From: Balaenoptera acutorostrata
Taxonomy: Eukaryota; Chordata; Mammalia; Artiodactyla; Balaenopteridae
Reading direction: 5' to 3'
DNA: 64,000 nucleotides
Assembly (NCBI RefSeq): GCF_949987535.1
Contig: NC_080068.1
Location: 82,237,254-82,301,253, forward strand
In this document: piece after piece, positions 35,441-44,294 of the stretch
Layout of the letters: each line of letters begins with the position of its first letter
Numbering within the stretch: position 1 is the stretch's first letter
Program-made: the position numbers and the translations under genes
The notes under the pieces: generated by a model
Told to the model about the DNA's origin: nothing
What the model saw: the letters and a program-made list of their open reading frames with translations, nothing else
The model's database searches: none

Positions 35441-38400
35441 TTAGATTCCATATATATGTGTTAGCATACTGTATTTGTTTTTCTCTTTCTGACTTACTTC
35501 ACTCTGTATGACAGACTCTAACTCCATCCACCTCATTACAAATACCACCATTTCATTTCTTTTTATGGCTGAGTAATATTCCATTGTATATATGTGCCAC
35601 ATCTTCTTCATCCATTCATCCGATGATGGACACTTTGGTTGCTTCCATGTCCTGGCTACTGTAAATAGAGCTGCAATGAACATTTTGGTACATGACTCTT
35701 TTTGAATTATGGTTTTCTCAGGGTATATGCCCAGTAGTGGGATTGATGGGTCGTATGGTAGTTCTATTTTTAGTTTTTTAAGGAACCTCCATACTGTTCT
35801 CCATAGTGGCTGTATCAATTTACATTCCCACCAACAGGGCAAGAGTGTTCCCTTTTCTCCACACCCTCTCCAGCATTTATTGTTTCTAGATTTTTTGATG
35901 ATGGCCATTCTGACGGGTATGAGATGATACCTCATTGTAGTTTTGATTTGCATTTCTCTAATGATTAATGATGTTGAGCATTCTTTCATGTGTCTGTTGG
36001 CCATCTGTATATCTTCTTTGGAGAAATGTCTATTTAGGTCTTCTGCCCATTTTTGGATTGGGTTGTTCATTTTTTTGTTATTGAGCTGCATGAGCTGCTT
36101 GTAAATCTTGGAGATTAATCCTTTGTCAGTTGCTTCATTTGCAAATATTTTCTCCCATTCTGAGGGTTGTCTTTTGGTCTTGTTTATGGTTTCCTTTGCT
36201 GTGCAAAAGCTTTTAAGTTTCATTAGGTCCCATTTGTTTCTTTGTGTTTTTATTTCCATTTCTCTAGGAGCTGGGTCAAAAAGGATCTTGTTGCAATTTA
36301 TGTCATAGAGTGTTCTGCCTGTGTTTTCCTCTAAGAGTTTGATAGTGTCTGGCTTTACACTTAGGTCTTTAATCCATTTTGAGTTTATTTTTGTGTATGG
36401 TGTCAGGGAGTGTTCTAATTTCATACTTTTACATGTACCTGTCCAATTTTCCCAGCACCACTTATTGAAGAGGCTGTCTTTTCTCCACTGTATATGCTTG
36501 CCTCCTTTATCAAAGATAAGGTGACCATATGTGCGAGGGTTTATCTCTGGGCTTTCTATCCTGTTCCATTGATCTATATTTCTGTTTTTGTGCCAGTACC
36601 AAACTGTCTTGATTACGGTAGCTTTGTAATATAGTCTGAAGTCAGGGAGCCTGATTCCTCCAGCTCCATTTTTTGTTCTCAAGATTGCTTTGGCTATTCG
36701 GGGTCTTTTGTGTCTCCATACAAACTGTGAGGTTTTTTGTTCTAGTTCTGTGAAAAATGCCAGTGGTAGTTTGATAGGGATTGCATTGAATCTGTAGATT
36801 GCTTTGGGTAGTATAGTCATTTTCACAATGTTGATTCTTCCAATCCAAGAACATGGTATATCTCTCCATCTATTTGTAACATCTTTAATTTCTTTCATCA
36901 GTGTCCTATAATTTTCTGCATACAGGTCTTTTGTCTCCTTAGGTAGGTTTATTCCTAGGTATTTTATTCTTTTTGTTGCAATGGTAAACGGGAGTGTTTT
37001 CTTAATTTCACTTTCAGATTTTTCATCATTAGTATATAGGAATGCAAGAGATTTCTGTGCATTAATTTTGTATCCTGCTACTTTACCAAATTCCTTGATT
37101 AGCTCTAGTAGTTTTCTGGTGGCAGTTTTAGGATTCTCTATGTATAGTATCATGTCATCTGCAAACAGTGACAGCTTTACTTCTTCTTTTCCGATTTGGA
37201 TTCCTTTTATTTCTTTTTCTTCTCTGATTGCTGTGGCTAACACTTCCAAAACTATGTTGAATAATAGTGGTGAGAGTGGGCAACCTTGTCTTGTTCCTGA
37301 TCTTAGTGGAAATGGTTTCAGTTTTTCACCATTGAGGACAGTGTTGGCTGTGGGTTTGTCATATATGGCCTTTATTACGTTGAGGAAAGTTCCCTCTATG
37401 CCTACTTTCTGCAGGGCTTTTATCATAAATGGGTGTTGAATTTTGTCGAAAGCTTTCTCTGCATCTATTGAGATGATCATATGGTTTTTCTCCTTCAATT
37501 TGTTAATATGATGTATCACGTTGATTGATTTGTGTATATCGAAGAATCCTTGCATTCCTAGAATAAACCCCACTTGATCATGGTGTATAATCCTTTTAAT
37601 GTGCTGTTAGATTCTGTTTGCTAGTATTTTGTTGAGGATTTTTGCATCTATGTTCATCAGTGATATTGGCCTGTAGTTTTCTTTCTTTGTGACATCTTTG
37701 TCTGGTTTTGGTATCAGGGTGATGGTGGCCTCATAGAATGAGTTGGGGAGTGTTCCTCCCTCTGCAATATTTTGGAAGAGTTTGAGAAGGATAGGTGTTA
37801 GCTCTTCTCTAAAAGTTTGATAGAATTCGCCAGTGAAGCCATCTGGTCCTGGGCTTTTGTTTGTTGGAAGATTTTTAAGCACAGTTTCAATTTCAGTGCT
37901 TGTGATTGGTCTGTTCATATTTTCTATTTCTTCCTGGTTCAGTCTCGGCAGGTTGTGCATTTCTAAGAATGTGTCCATTTCTTCCAGGTTGTCCATTTTA
38001 TTGGCATAGAGTTGCTTGTAGTAATCTCTCATGATCGTTTGTATTTCTGCAGTGTCAGTGGTTACTTCTCCTTTTTCATTTCTAATTCTATTGATTTGAG
38101 TCTTCTCCCTTTTTCTCTTGATGAGTCTGGCTAATGGTTTATCAATTTTGTTTATCTTCTCGAAGAACCAGCTTTTAGTTTCAATGATTTTTGCTATTGT
38201 TTCCTTCATTTCTTTTTCATTTATTTCTGATCTGATCTTCATGATTTCTTTCCTTCTGCTGGCTTTGGGGTTTTTTTGCTCTTCTTTCTCTAATTGCTTT
38301 AGGTGCAAGGTTAGGTTGTTTATTCGAGATGTTTTCTGTTTCTTGATGTAGGCTTGTATTGCTATAAACTTCCCTCTTAGAACTGCTTTTGCTGCATCCC

Positions 38401-39260
38401 ATAGGTTTTGGGTCGTTGTGTCTCCATTGTCATTTGTTTCTAGGTATTTTTTGATTTCCCCTTTGATTTCTTCAGTGATCACTTCGTTATTAAGTAGTGT
38501 ATTGTGTAGCCTCCATGTGTTTGTATTTTTTACAGACCTTTTCCTGTAATTGATATCTAGTCTCATAGCGTTGTGGTTGGAAAAGATACTTGATACGATT
38601 TCAATTTTCTTAAATTTACCAAGGCTTGATTTGTGACCCAAGATATGATCTATCCTGGAGAATGTTCCATGAGCACTTGAGAAAAATGTGTATTCTGTTG
38701 TTTTTGGGTGGAATGTCCTATAAATATCAATTAAGTCCATCTTGTTTAATGTATCATTTAAAGCTTGTGTTTCCTTATTTATTTTCATTTTGGATGATCT
38801 GTCCATTGGTGAAAGTGGGGTGTTAAAGTCCCCTACTATGATTGTGTTACTGTCGATTTCCCCTTTTATGGCTGTTAGTATTTGCCTTATGTATTGAGGT
38901 GCTTCTATGTTGGGTGCATAAATATTTACAATTGTTATACCTTCCTCTTGGATCAATCCCTTGATCATTATATAGTGTCCTTCTTTGTCTCTTGTAATAG
39001 TCTTTATTTTAAAGTCTGTTTTGTCTGATATGAGAATTGCTACTCCAACTTTCTTTTGATTTCCATTGGCATGGAATATCTTTTTTCCATCCCCTCACTT
39101 TCAGTCTGTATGTGTCTCTAGGTCTGAAGTGGGTCTCTTGTAGACAGCATATATATGGGTCCTGTTTTTGTATCCATTCAGCCAGTCTGTGTCTTTTGGT
39201 GGGAGCATTTAATCCATTTACATTTAAGGTAATTATCGATATGTATGTTCCTATTCCCAT
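35441..39260 (-). pseudogene. L1 ORF2 (endonuclease / reverse transcriptase), one frameshift and one nonsense codon
   Basis: ORF2p nicks target DNA and reverse transcribes L1 RNA. The start is the ATG at 39260-39258 (MGIGTYISIITLNVNGLN). About 60 codons in, an extra base in the T-run 39081-39086 shifts the frame; the correct frame continues from there to the end at 35441. TAA at 37607-37609 interrupts it, between ...NKILANRI and [15 protein letters not shown]. Endonuclease motifs visible: [25 protein letters not shown]. The tower/linker region carries [21 protein letters not shown] motifs: [32 protein letters not shown] and the catalytic FADDMILY. The C-terminal Cys-rich motif reads [18 protein letters not shown] (around 35860-35807), where relatives have His before CWWEC: the codon at 35837-35839 is CCC (Pro). 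The C-terminus [10 protein letters not shown] is complete. Total span 3,820 nt fits a full-length ORF2 of about 1,270 residues. Confidence 0.95.
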
Positions 39261-39318
39261 TTTCTTAAATATTTTGGGTTTGTTATTGTAGGTGTTTTCC
39301 TTCTCTTGTGTTTCTTGC

Positions 39319-40212
39319 CTAGAGAAGTTCCTTTAGCATTTGTTGTAAGGCTGGTTTGGCAGTGCTGAAGTCTCTCAGCTTTTCCTTGTCTGTTAAGGTT
39401 TTAATTTCTCCATCAAATCTGAATGAGATCCTTGCTGGGTAGAGTAACCTTGGTTGTAGGTTTTTCTCCTTCATCACTTTAAGTATATCCTGCCCCTCCC
39501 TTCTGGCTTGCAGAGTTTCTGCTGAAAGATCAGCTGTTAACCTTATGGGGATTCCCTTGTGTGTTATTTGTTGTTTTTCCCTTGCTGCTTTTAATATGTT
39601 TTCTTTATATTTAATTTTTGATAGTTTGATTAATATGTGTCTTGGCATGTTTCTCCTTGGATTTATCCTGTATGGGACTCTCTGTGTTTCCAGGACTTGA
39701 TTAACTATTTCCTTTCCCATATTAGGGAAGTTTTCAACTATAATCTCTTCAAATATATTCTCAGTCCCTTTCTTTTTCTCTTCTTCTTCTGGGACCTCTA
39801 TAATTCGAATGTTGGTGCGTTTAATGTTGTCCCAGAGGTCTCTGAGACTGTCCTCAGTTCTTTTCATTCATTTTTCTTTATTCTGCTCTGCAGTAGTTAT
39901 TTCCACTATTTTATCTTCCAGGTCACTTATCCGTTCTTCTGCCTCAGTTATTCTGCTATTGATCCCGTCTAGAGTATTTTTAATTTCATTTATTGTGTTT
40001 TTCATTGTTGCTTGATTCCTCTTTAGTTCTTCTACATCCTTGTTAAATGTTTCTTGCATTTTGTCTATTCTATTTCCAAGATTTTGGATCATCTTTACTA
40101 TCATTATTCTGAATTCTTTTTCAGGTAGACTGCCTATTTCCTCTTCATTTGTTAGGTCTGGTGTGTTTTGACCCTGCTCCTTCATCTGCTGTGTGGTTTT
40201 TTGTCCTCTCAT
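39319..40212 (-). pseudogene. L1 ORF1 (ORF1p, RNA-binding chaperone), one premature TGA
   Basis: ORF1p is the trimeric RNA-binding protein that packages L1 RNA in cytoplasmic particles. The frame runs 40212 to 39319, about 297 codons, which is close to the usual cetartiodactyl L1 length. It is broken once, by TGA at 39868-39870 (about codon 115); both sides are in the same frame. The N-terminal part (40212-39871) is rich in heptad-like K/E/N/I residues and includes EFRIMIVKMIQNLGNRIDKM and ERISDLEDKI, typical of the coiled coil. The part after the stop carries the RRM-like and C-terminal domains: NIKRTNIRIIEVPEEEE, VENFPNMGKEIVNQVLETQR, TADLSAETLQARREGQDILK, LQPRLLYPARISFRFDGEIK, ending KPALQQMLKELL. 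The stop sits at the coiled coil/RRM boundary where relatives have a basic residue, so a CGA to TGA transition is the simplest explanation. A downstream ATG directly follows the stop, but a truncated protein would lack the trimerisation domain. Confidence 0.93.
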
Positions 40213-40734
40213 TTTGCTTATCTTACTGTGTTTGGGGTTTCCTTTTCACAGGCTGCAGGTTCGTAGTTCCCGTTGTTTTTGGTATCTGTCCCCAGTGGCT
40301 AAGGTTGGTTCAGTGGGTTGTGTAGGTTTCCTGGTGGAGGGGACTAGTGCCTGTGTTCTGGTGGATGAGGTTGGATCTTGTCTTTCTGGTGGGCACGTCC
40401 ACGTCTGGTGGTGTGTTTTGGGGTGTCTGTGGCCTTATTATGATTTTAGGCAGCCTCTCTGCTAATGGATGGGGCTGTGTTCCTGTCTTGCTAGTTGTTT
40501 GGCATAGGGTGTCCAGCACTGTAGCTTGCTGGTCATTGAATGAAGCTGGGTCTTGATGTTGTGATGGAGATCTGAGAGATTTTCGCTGTTTGGTATTACG
40601 TGGAGCTGGAAGGTCTCTTGTGGACCAGTGTTCTGAAGTTGGCTCTCCCACCTCAGAGGCACAGCCCTGATGCCTGGCTGGAGCACCAAAACCCTTTCGT
40701 CCATATGGCTCAGAATAAAAGGGAGAAAAAAATA

Positions 40735-41070
40735 GGAAGAAAGAAAGAAAGTGGATAAAATAAAATAAAATAAAACTATTATAATAAAAAATAAGAAAAA
40801 AATTAAGAATAAATTTATTAAGAAAAAAAATTTTTTAATTTTTAAAAATATATTTATTAATTTTTTATAATAAAAAATAAGAAAAAAATTGAGAAAAAAT
40901 TTATTAAGAAAAAAATTTTAATTTTTAAAAATAAAAAATATGAAAAAACTTATTAAAAATTTTTTTTTAATTTCTAAAAATAGGAAATAAAGAAAAAATT
41001 ATTAAGAAAACATTTATTAGGAAAAAATTTTTTTGAGTAAAAAAAGAAAAAAAAAACAAAAAAACAAAAA
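40735..41070. repeat. AT-rich tandem-repeat tract inside the L1 5' UTR
   Basis: About 340 bp composed almost wholly of A and T runs (taaaataaaa, aaaaaattaaga, ttttttaattttt). An imperfect unit of about 86 bp is visible: 'ataataaaaaataagaaaa' begins at 40781 and again at 40867, with looser copies downstream. It separates the GC-rich promoter half of the 5' UTR from the ORF1 leader. Such tracts expand and contract easily, so length is probably variable between copies. Confidence 0.8.
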
Positions 41071-41710
41071 TGGACGGACCTAACCCTAGGACTAATGGTG
41101 AAAGCAAAGCTATACAGACAAAATCTCACCCAGAAGCATAGACATATACACTCACAAAAAAAGGAAAAGGGGAAAAATTAATATATCCTTCTCCCAAAGT
41201 CCACCTCCTGAATTTGGGATGATTCGTTGTCTATTCAGGTGTTCAGCAGATGCAGGCACATCAAGTTGTTTGTGGAGCTTTAATCCGCTGCTTCTGAGGC
41301 TGCTGGGAGAGATTTCCCTTTCTCTTCTTTGTTCACACAGCTCCCAGGGTTCAGCTTTGGATTTGGACCCACCTCTGCATGTAGGTCGCCTGAGGGCGTC
41401 TGTTCCCCGCCCAGACAGAACGGGGTTAAAGGAGCAGCTGCTTCGGGGGCTCTGGCTCACTCAGGATGGTGGGAGGGAGTGGTACAGATGAGGTGGGGTG
41501 AGCATGCGGCCGGCCGCAGAGGCCGGCGTGACGTTGCACCAGCCTGAGGGCGCCGTGCGTTCTCCTGGGGAAGTTGTCCGTGGATCACGGGAGCCTGGCA
41601 GTGGCGGGCTGCACAGGCTCCCAGGTGGGGCGGTGTGGAGAGTGACCTGTGCTCGCACACAGGCTTCCTGGTGGCGGCAGCAGCAGCCCTAGCATCTCCT
41701 GCTCGTCTCT

Positions 41711-42311
41711 GGGGTCCGCGCTGATAGCCGCGGCTCGCACCCGTCTCTGGAGTTCGTTTAGGCGGTGCTCTGAATCCCCTCTCCTTGCGCGCCGTGAAAC
41801 AAAGAGGCAAGAAAAAGTCTCTTGCCTCTTTGGCAGCTGCAGACTTTTCCCAGACTCCCTCCTGGCTAGCACTGAAGCCCGAGCCTCGGCTCCCAGCCCC
41901 CGCCCGCCCCGGCGGGTGAGCAGACAAGCCTCTCGGGCTGGTGAGTGCTGCTCAGCGCCGAGCCTCTGTGTGGGAATCTCTCCGTTTTTCCCTCTGCGCC
42001 CCTGTTGCTGTGGGATCCGCGCTGATAGCCGCGGCTCACGCCCGTCTCTGGAGTTCGTTTAGGCGGCGCTCTGAATCCCCTCTCCTTGCGCGCCGCGAAA
42101 CAAAGAGGCAAGAAAAAGTCTCTTGCCTCTTCGGCAGCTGCAGACTTTTCCCCGGACTCCCTCCTGGCTAGCACTGAAGCCCGAGCCTCGGTTCCCAGCC
42201 CCCGCCCGCCCCGGCGGGTGAGCAGACAAGCCTCTCGGGCTGGTGAGTGCTGCTCGGCACTGATCCTCCGTGCGGGAATCTCTCCGCTTTGCCCTCCGCA
42301 CCCCTGTGGCT
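41711..42311 (-). repeat. Two tandem 301-bp GC-rich monomers in the L1 5' UTR
   Basis: Two copies of a GC-rich unit lie head to tail. For example 'gctgatagccgcggctc' occurs at 41720 and again at 42021, a spacing of 301 bp. Shared blocks in both include the Tctctggagttcgtttaggcg segment, the 'caaagaggcaagaaaaagtc' stretch, a run of cccgcccgccccggcgggtg, and 'gggaatctctccg' near the end. Similarity fades upstream of 41711 and beyond about 42311. The arrangement recalls the promoter monomers of mouse L1, although the sequence is unrelated as far as I can tell. A promoter function for each monomer is inferred. Confidence 0.88.
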
Positions 42312-42628
42312 GCGCTGTCCTCCGTGGTTCCGAAGCTTCCCCCCTCTGCCACCCGCAGTCTCTGCACGTGAAGGGGCTTCCTAGTGTGTGGAAACCTTTC
42401 GTCCTTCACAGCTCCCTCCCACTGGTGCAGGTCCCATCCCTATTCTTTTGTCTCTGTTATTTCTTTTTTCTTTTTCCCTACCCAAGTACGTGGGGATTTT
42501 CTTGCCTTTTGGGAGGTCTGACGTCTTCTGCCAGCGTTCAGTGGGTGTTCTGTAGGGGCAATTCCACGTGTATATGTATTTCTACTGTATCTGTGGGAAG
42601 GAAGGTGATCTCCGCCTCTTACTCCTCT

Positions 42629-42637
42629 GCCATCTTG
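42629..42637 (-). promoter_or_regulatory. YY1-type site at the L1 5' end
   Basis: The minus strand reads CAAGATGGC within 20 bases of the L1 5' boundary. Human L1 has the same motif in the same position, where YY1 binding sets accurate transcription initiation. Its presence here supports 42647 as the true 5' end rather than a truncation. Confidence 0.7.
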
Positions 42638-42647
42638 CCTCCGTCCC

Positions 42648-42664
42648 AAACTTACGTATTTCTT
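42648..42664. repeat. Right target-site duplication of the full-length L1
   Basis: aaacttacgtatttctt directly follows the L1 5' terminus (ccgtccc on the plus strand) and mirrors 35024-35040. Confidence 0.85.
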
Positions 42665-43428
42665 ATAGCAGTTTGAGTTGTGTGTTCCATAACTTGCAAC
42701 AAGCATCCTAATTGATTCAGTTTAGCAATCAGCAATGAAGTAAAAAAAGCAGACTCACTTTCCCTGGCATCATTCTTTTTGAACACAGCCACTTTCAAAC
42801 TTCCATATGAAATTTAAATTCCTATTTGTTCCACAACAGATTTGTTGCAGAATTTTCTCTACAAGTGTACCAGGTATGCATTTTCATTATGAGACTGATT
42901 TCTCATGCAATAGAGAGAAATAGAGAAAACAAGTTTATATCAAGTTATAATTCCACGTTAATAGGACTTCCTCTATAAAATATTTTATTGTAGGATGGAC
43001 CATATACGTTTGCAGAATATAGTCAGCTATGAATTGAATGACAAAAAATTAGAAATCAAGGAGTCTGACTTTAACAGCTCGTACTTTATCATGTTTATGA
43101 TAATTTACAAAAAAAATCATTAAAGAAAATTTTTCTATTGTAATCTGATAAAGTATAAATATTTACGCAGCCCCTAATATGTACAAGGACCTACGCTAAA
43201 TATCTCCAGAATTCTAAGGAAGAGTTTGTGGAGATGTCTTCTCCCAAGAGACCTAAAATTTACTTAGAGAGATAAGATGCTCATGAATCACAAGTGAGAA
43301 ATCAGACCACATCTAATTGGCAGTTAAACTAGGCCTTAACCTCTAATTCAGAGCAGAAAAATATCAGTAAAGACTGAAGAAATCAGTGAAAGCCTTCCTG
43401 ATTTTTATTGGGTTATGGCCAAGGATTT

Positions 43429-43840
43429 TTTTTTTTTAATTTTTATTTTTTTATTGAAGTATAGTTGATTTATAATGTTTCAGGTTTACAGCAAGGTGAT
43501 TCTGCTATACATATATATATATGTATTCTTTTTCAGATTATTTTCCATTATAGGTTATTACAAGATATTGAATATATTTCCCTGTGCTATACAGTAAACC
43601 CTTGTTGTTTATCTATTTTATATATTGTAGTGTGTATCTGTTAATCATACTCCTAGTTTATCCGTTTCCCCCTTCCCCTTTGGTAACCGTAAGTTTGTTT
43701 TCTATCTGTGAGTCTATTTCTGTTTTGTAAATAAGTTTATTTGTATCATTTTTTTAGATTCCACATATAAGTGATATTATATGATATTTGTCTTTCTCTG
43801 TCTGACTTACTTCACTTAGTATGATAATCTCCAAGAATGT
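43429..43840 (-). mobile_element. 5'-truncated L1 (3' UTR)
   Basis: Reverse-oriented L1 3' UTR beginning with its tail (plus-strand T-run 43429-43440), then attgaagtatagttgattta, tacagcaaggtgattctgct, ttccctgtgctatacagtaa, ccccttcccctttggtaacc and tctgacttacttcacttagt. No ORF2 sequence follows, so the copy is severely 5' truncated. It is a different subfamily from the full-length L1 at 35-42.6 kb. Confidence 0.85.
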
Positions 43841-44129
43841 TTTTATATGAAAGTATTAGATAGAACAATATTCAATATCTTCATGAATGAGGACCCTCAT
43901 GGTCTGTAACCAAGACTCCCACTCTTAAGTGTTTTTGTACTTATGATTGAATTTAGAAGTTCTCTTCATTAACGGACTATTCTCTGTACATTTTATAGAT
44001 TGTGGATATAAATCTAGCACATATTCATAGACACTAACAGTGTTTAAATAATGAACCACCAATTGGGATTTAATATGTTGTAAGAAAGGCATTTTACATA
44101 GGTAAATTGAGTTCTAGAAAGGCTTATTG

Positions 44130-44290
44130 TTGGATTGAAAAGAGTTAAAAACTTGGGCTCAAAAACTTTGGACTGTTTCCCAGCTTTCCAATTTAGTGGT
44201 TTTGTGGACTTGCCTGGTTTTGTTCTGAGCTTTAGCTTTCTTGTACGTAAAATGGGAATAGTAATAACATATATAGCACCAAAATACTGG
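44130..44290 (+). mobile_element. MIR SINE fragment
   Basis: Contains tggttttgtggacttgcctg, gagctttagctttcttgtac and gtaaaatgggaatagtaata, a diverged MIR. Confidence 0.55.
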
Positions 44291-44294
44291 TGAT

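Larger units (their letters stand above)
35041..42647 (-). mobile_element. Full-length LINE-1 (L1) retrotransposon, nearly intact
   Basis: A complete L1 lies on the minus strand. From its 5' end (42647) it contains a 2.4-kb 5' UTR with a YY1-type motif, two GC-rich 301-bp monomers and an AT-rich tract. ORF1 (40212-39319), a 58-bp spacer, ORF2 (39260-35441), a 3' UTR with an AATAAA signal (35078-35083) and an A-rich tail with (TTTTG)-type periodicity on the plus strand (35041-35073) follow. It is flanked by a 17-bp target-site duplication: 35024-35040 (aaacgtatgtatttctt) and 42648-42664 (aaacttacgtatttctt), 15 of 17 matching. This is the signature of target-primed reverse transcription. Three lesions break the frames: TGA at 39868-39870 in ORF1, one extra base in the T-run 39081-39086, and TAA at 37607-37609 in ORF2. 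The few lesions and the readable duplication suggest a fairly recent, now inactive insertion. Family assignment is very secure; the subfamily is not determined. Confidence 0.97.
40213..42647 (-). promoter_or_regulatory. L1 5' UTR / internal promoter region
   Basis: The 2.4-kb leader upstream of ORF1 has three parts. Next to the 5' end (42647-42312) is a unique segment starting GGGACGGAGGCAAGATGGC on the minus strand. Then come two GC- and CpG-rich tandem monomers (42311-41711) and further GC-rich sequence down to about 41220. Last is an AT-rich, A-run-dominated tract (41060-40730) before ORF1. In other mammals this region holds the internal RNA polymerase II promoter; here that role is inferred from position and composition. 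The GC-rich half contrasts sharply with the surrounding AT-rich genome and would be a CpG island if unmethylated. Open frames seen in this stretch in several frames are by-products of the high GC content. Confidence 0.85.

Noticed and set aside
36981..37439. 152-codon plus-strand frame
   Set aside because: It is the antisense shadow of L1 ORF2.
41500..42400. CpG island marking a host gene promoter
   Set aside because: The CpG-rich sequence lies fully inside the L1, between its 5' end and ORF1, and is explained by the L1 promoter monomers.
41457..42676. Several open frames of 65-196 codons in GC-rich DNA
   Set aside because: They fall in the L1 5' UTR, repeat with the monomers and lack stops because of base composition. 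Only the antisense 196-codon frame is kept as a speculative finding.
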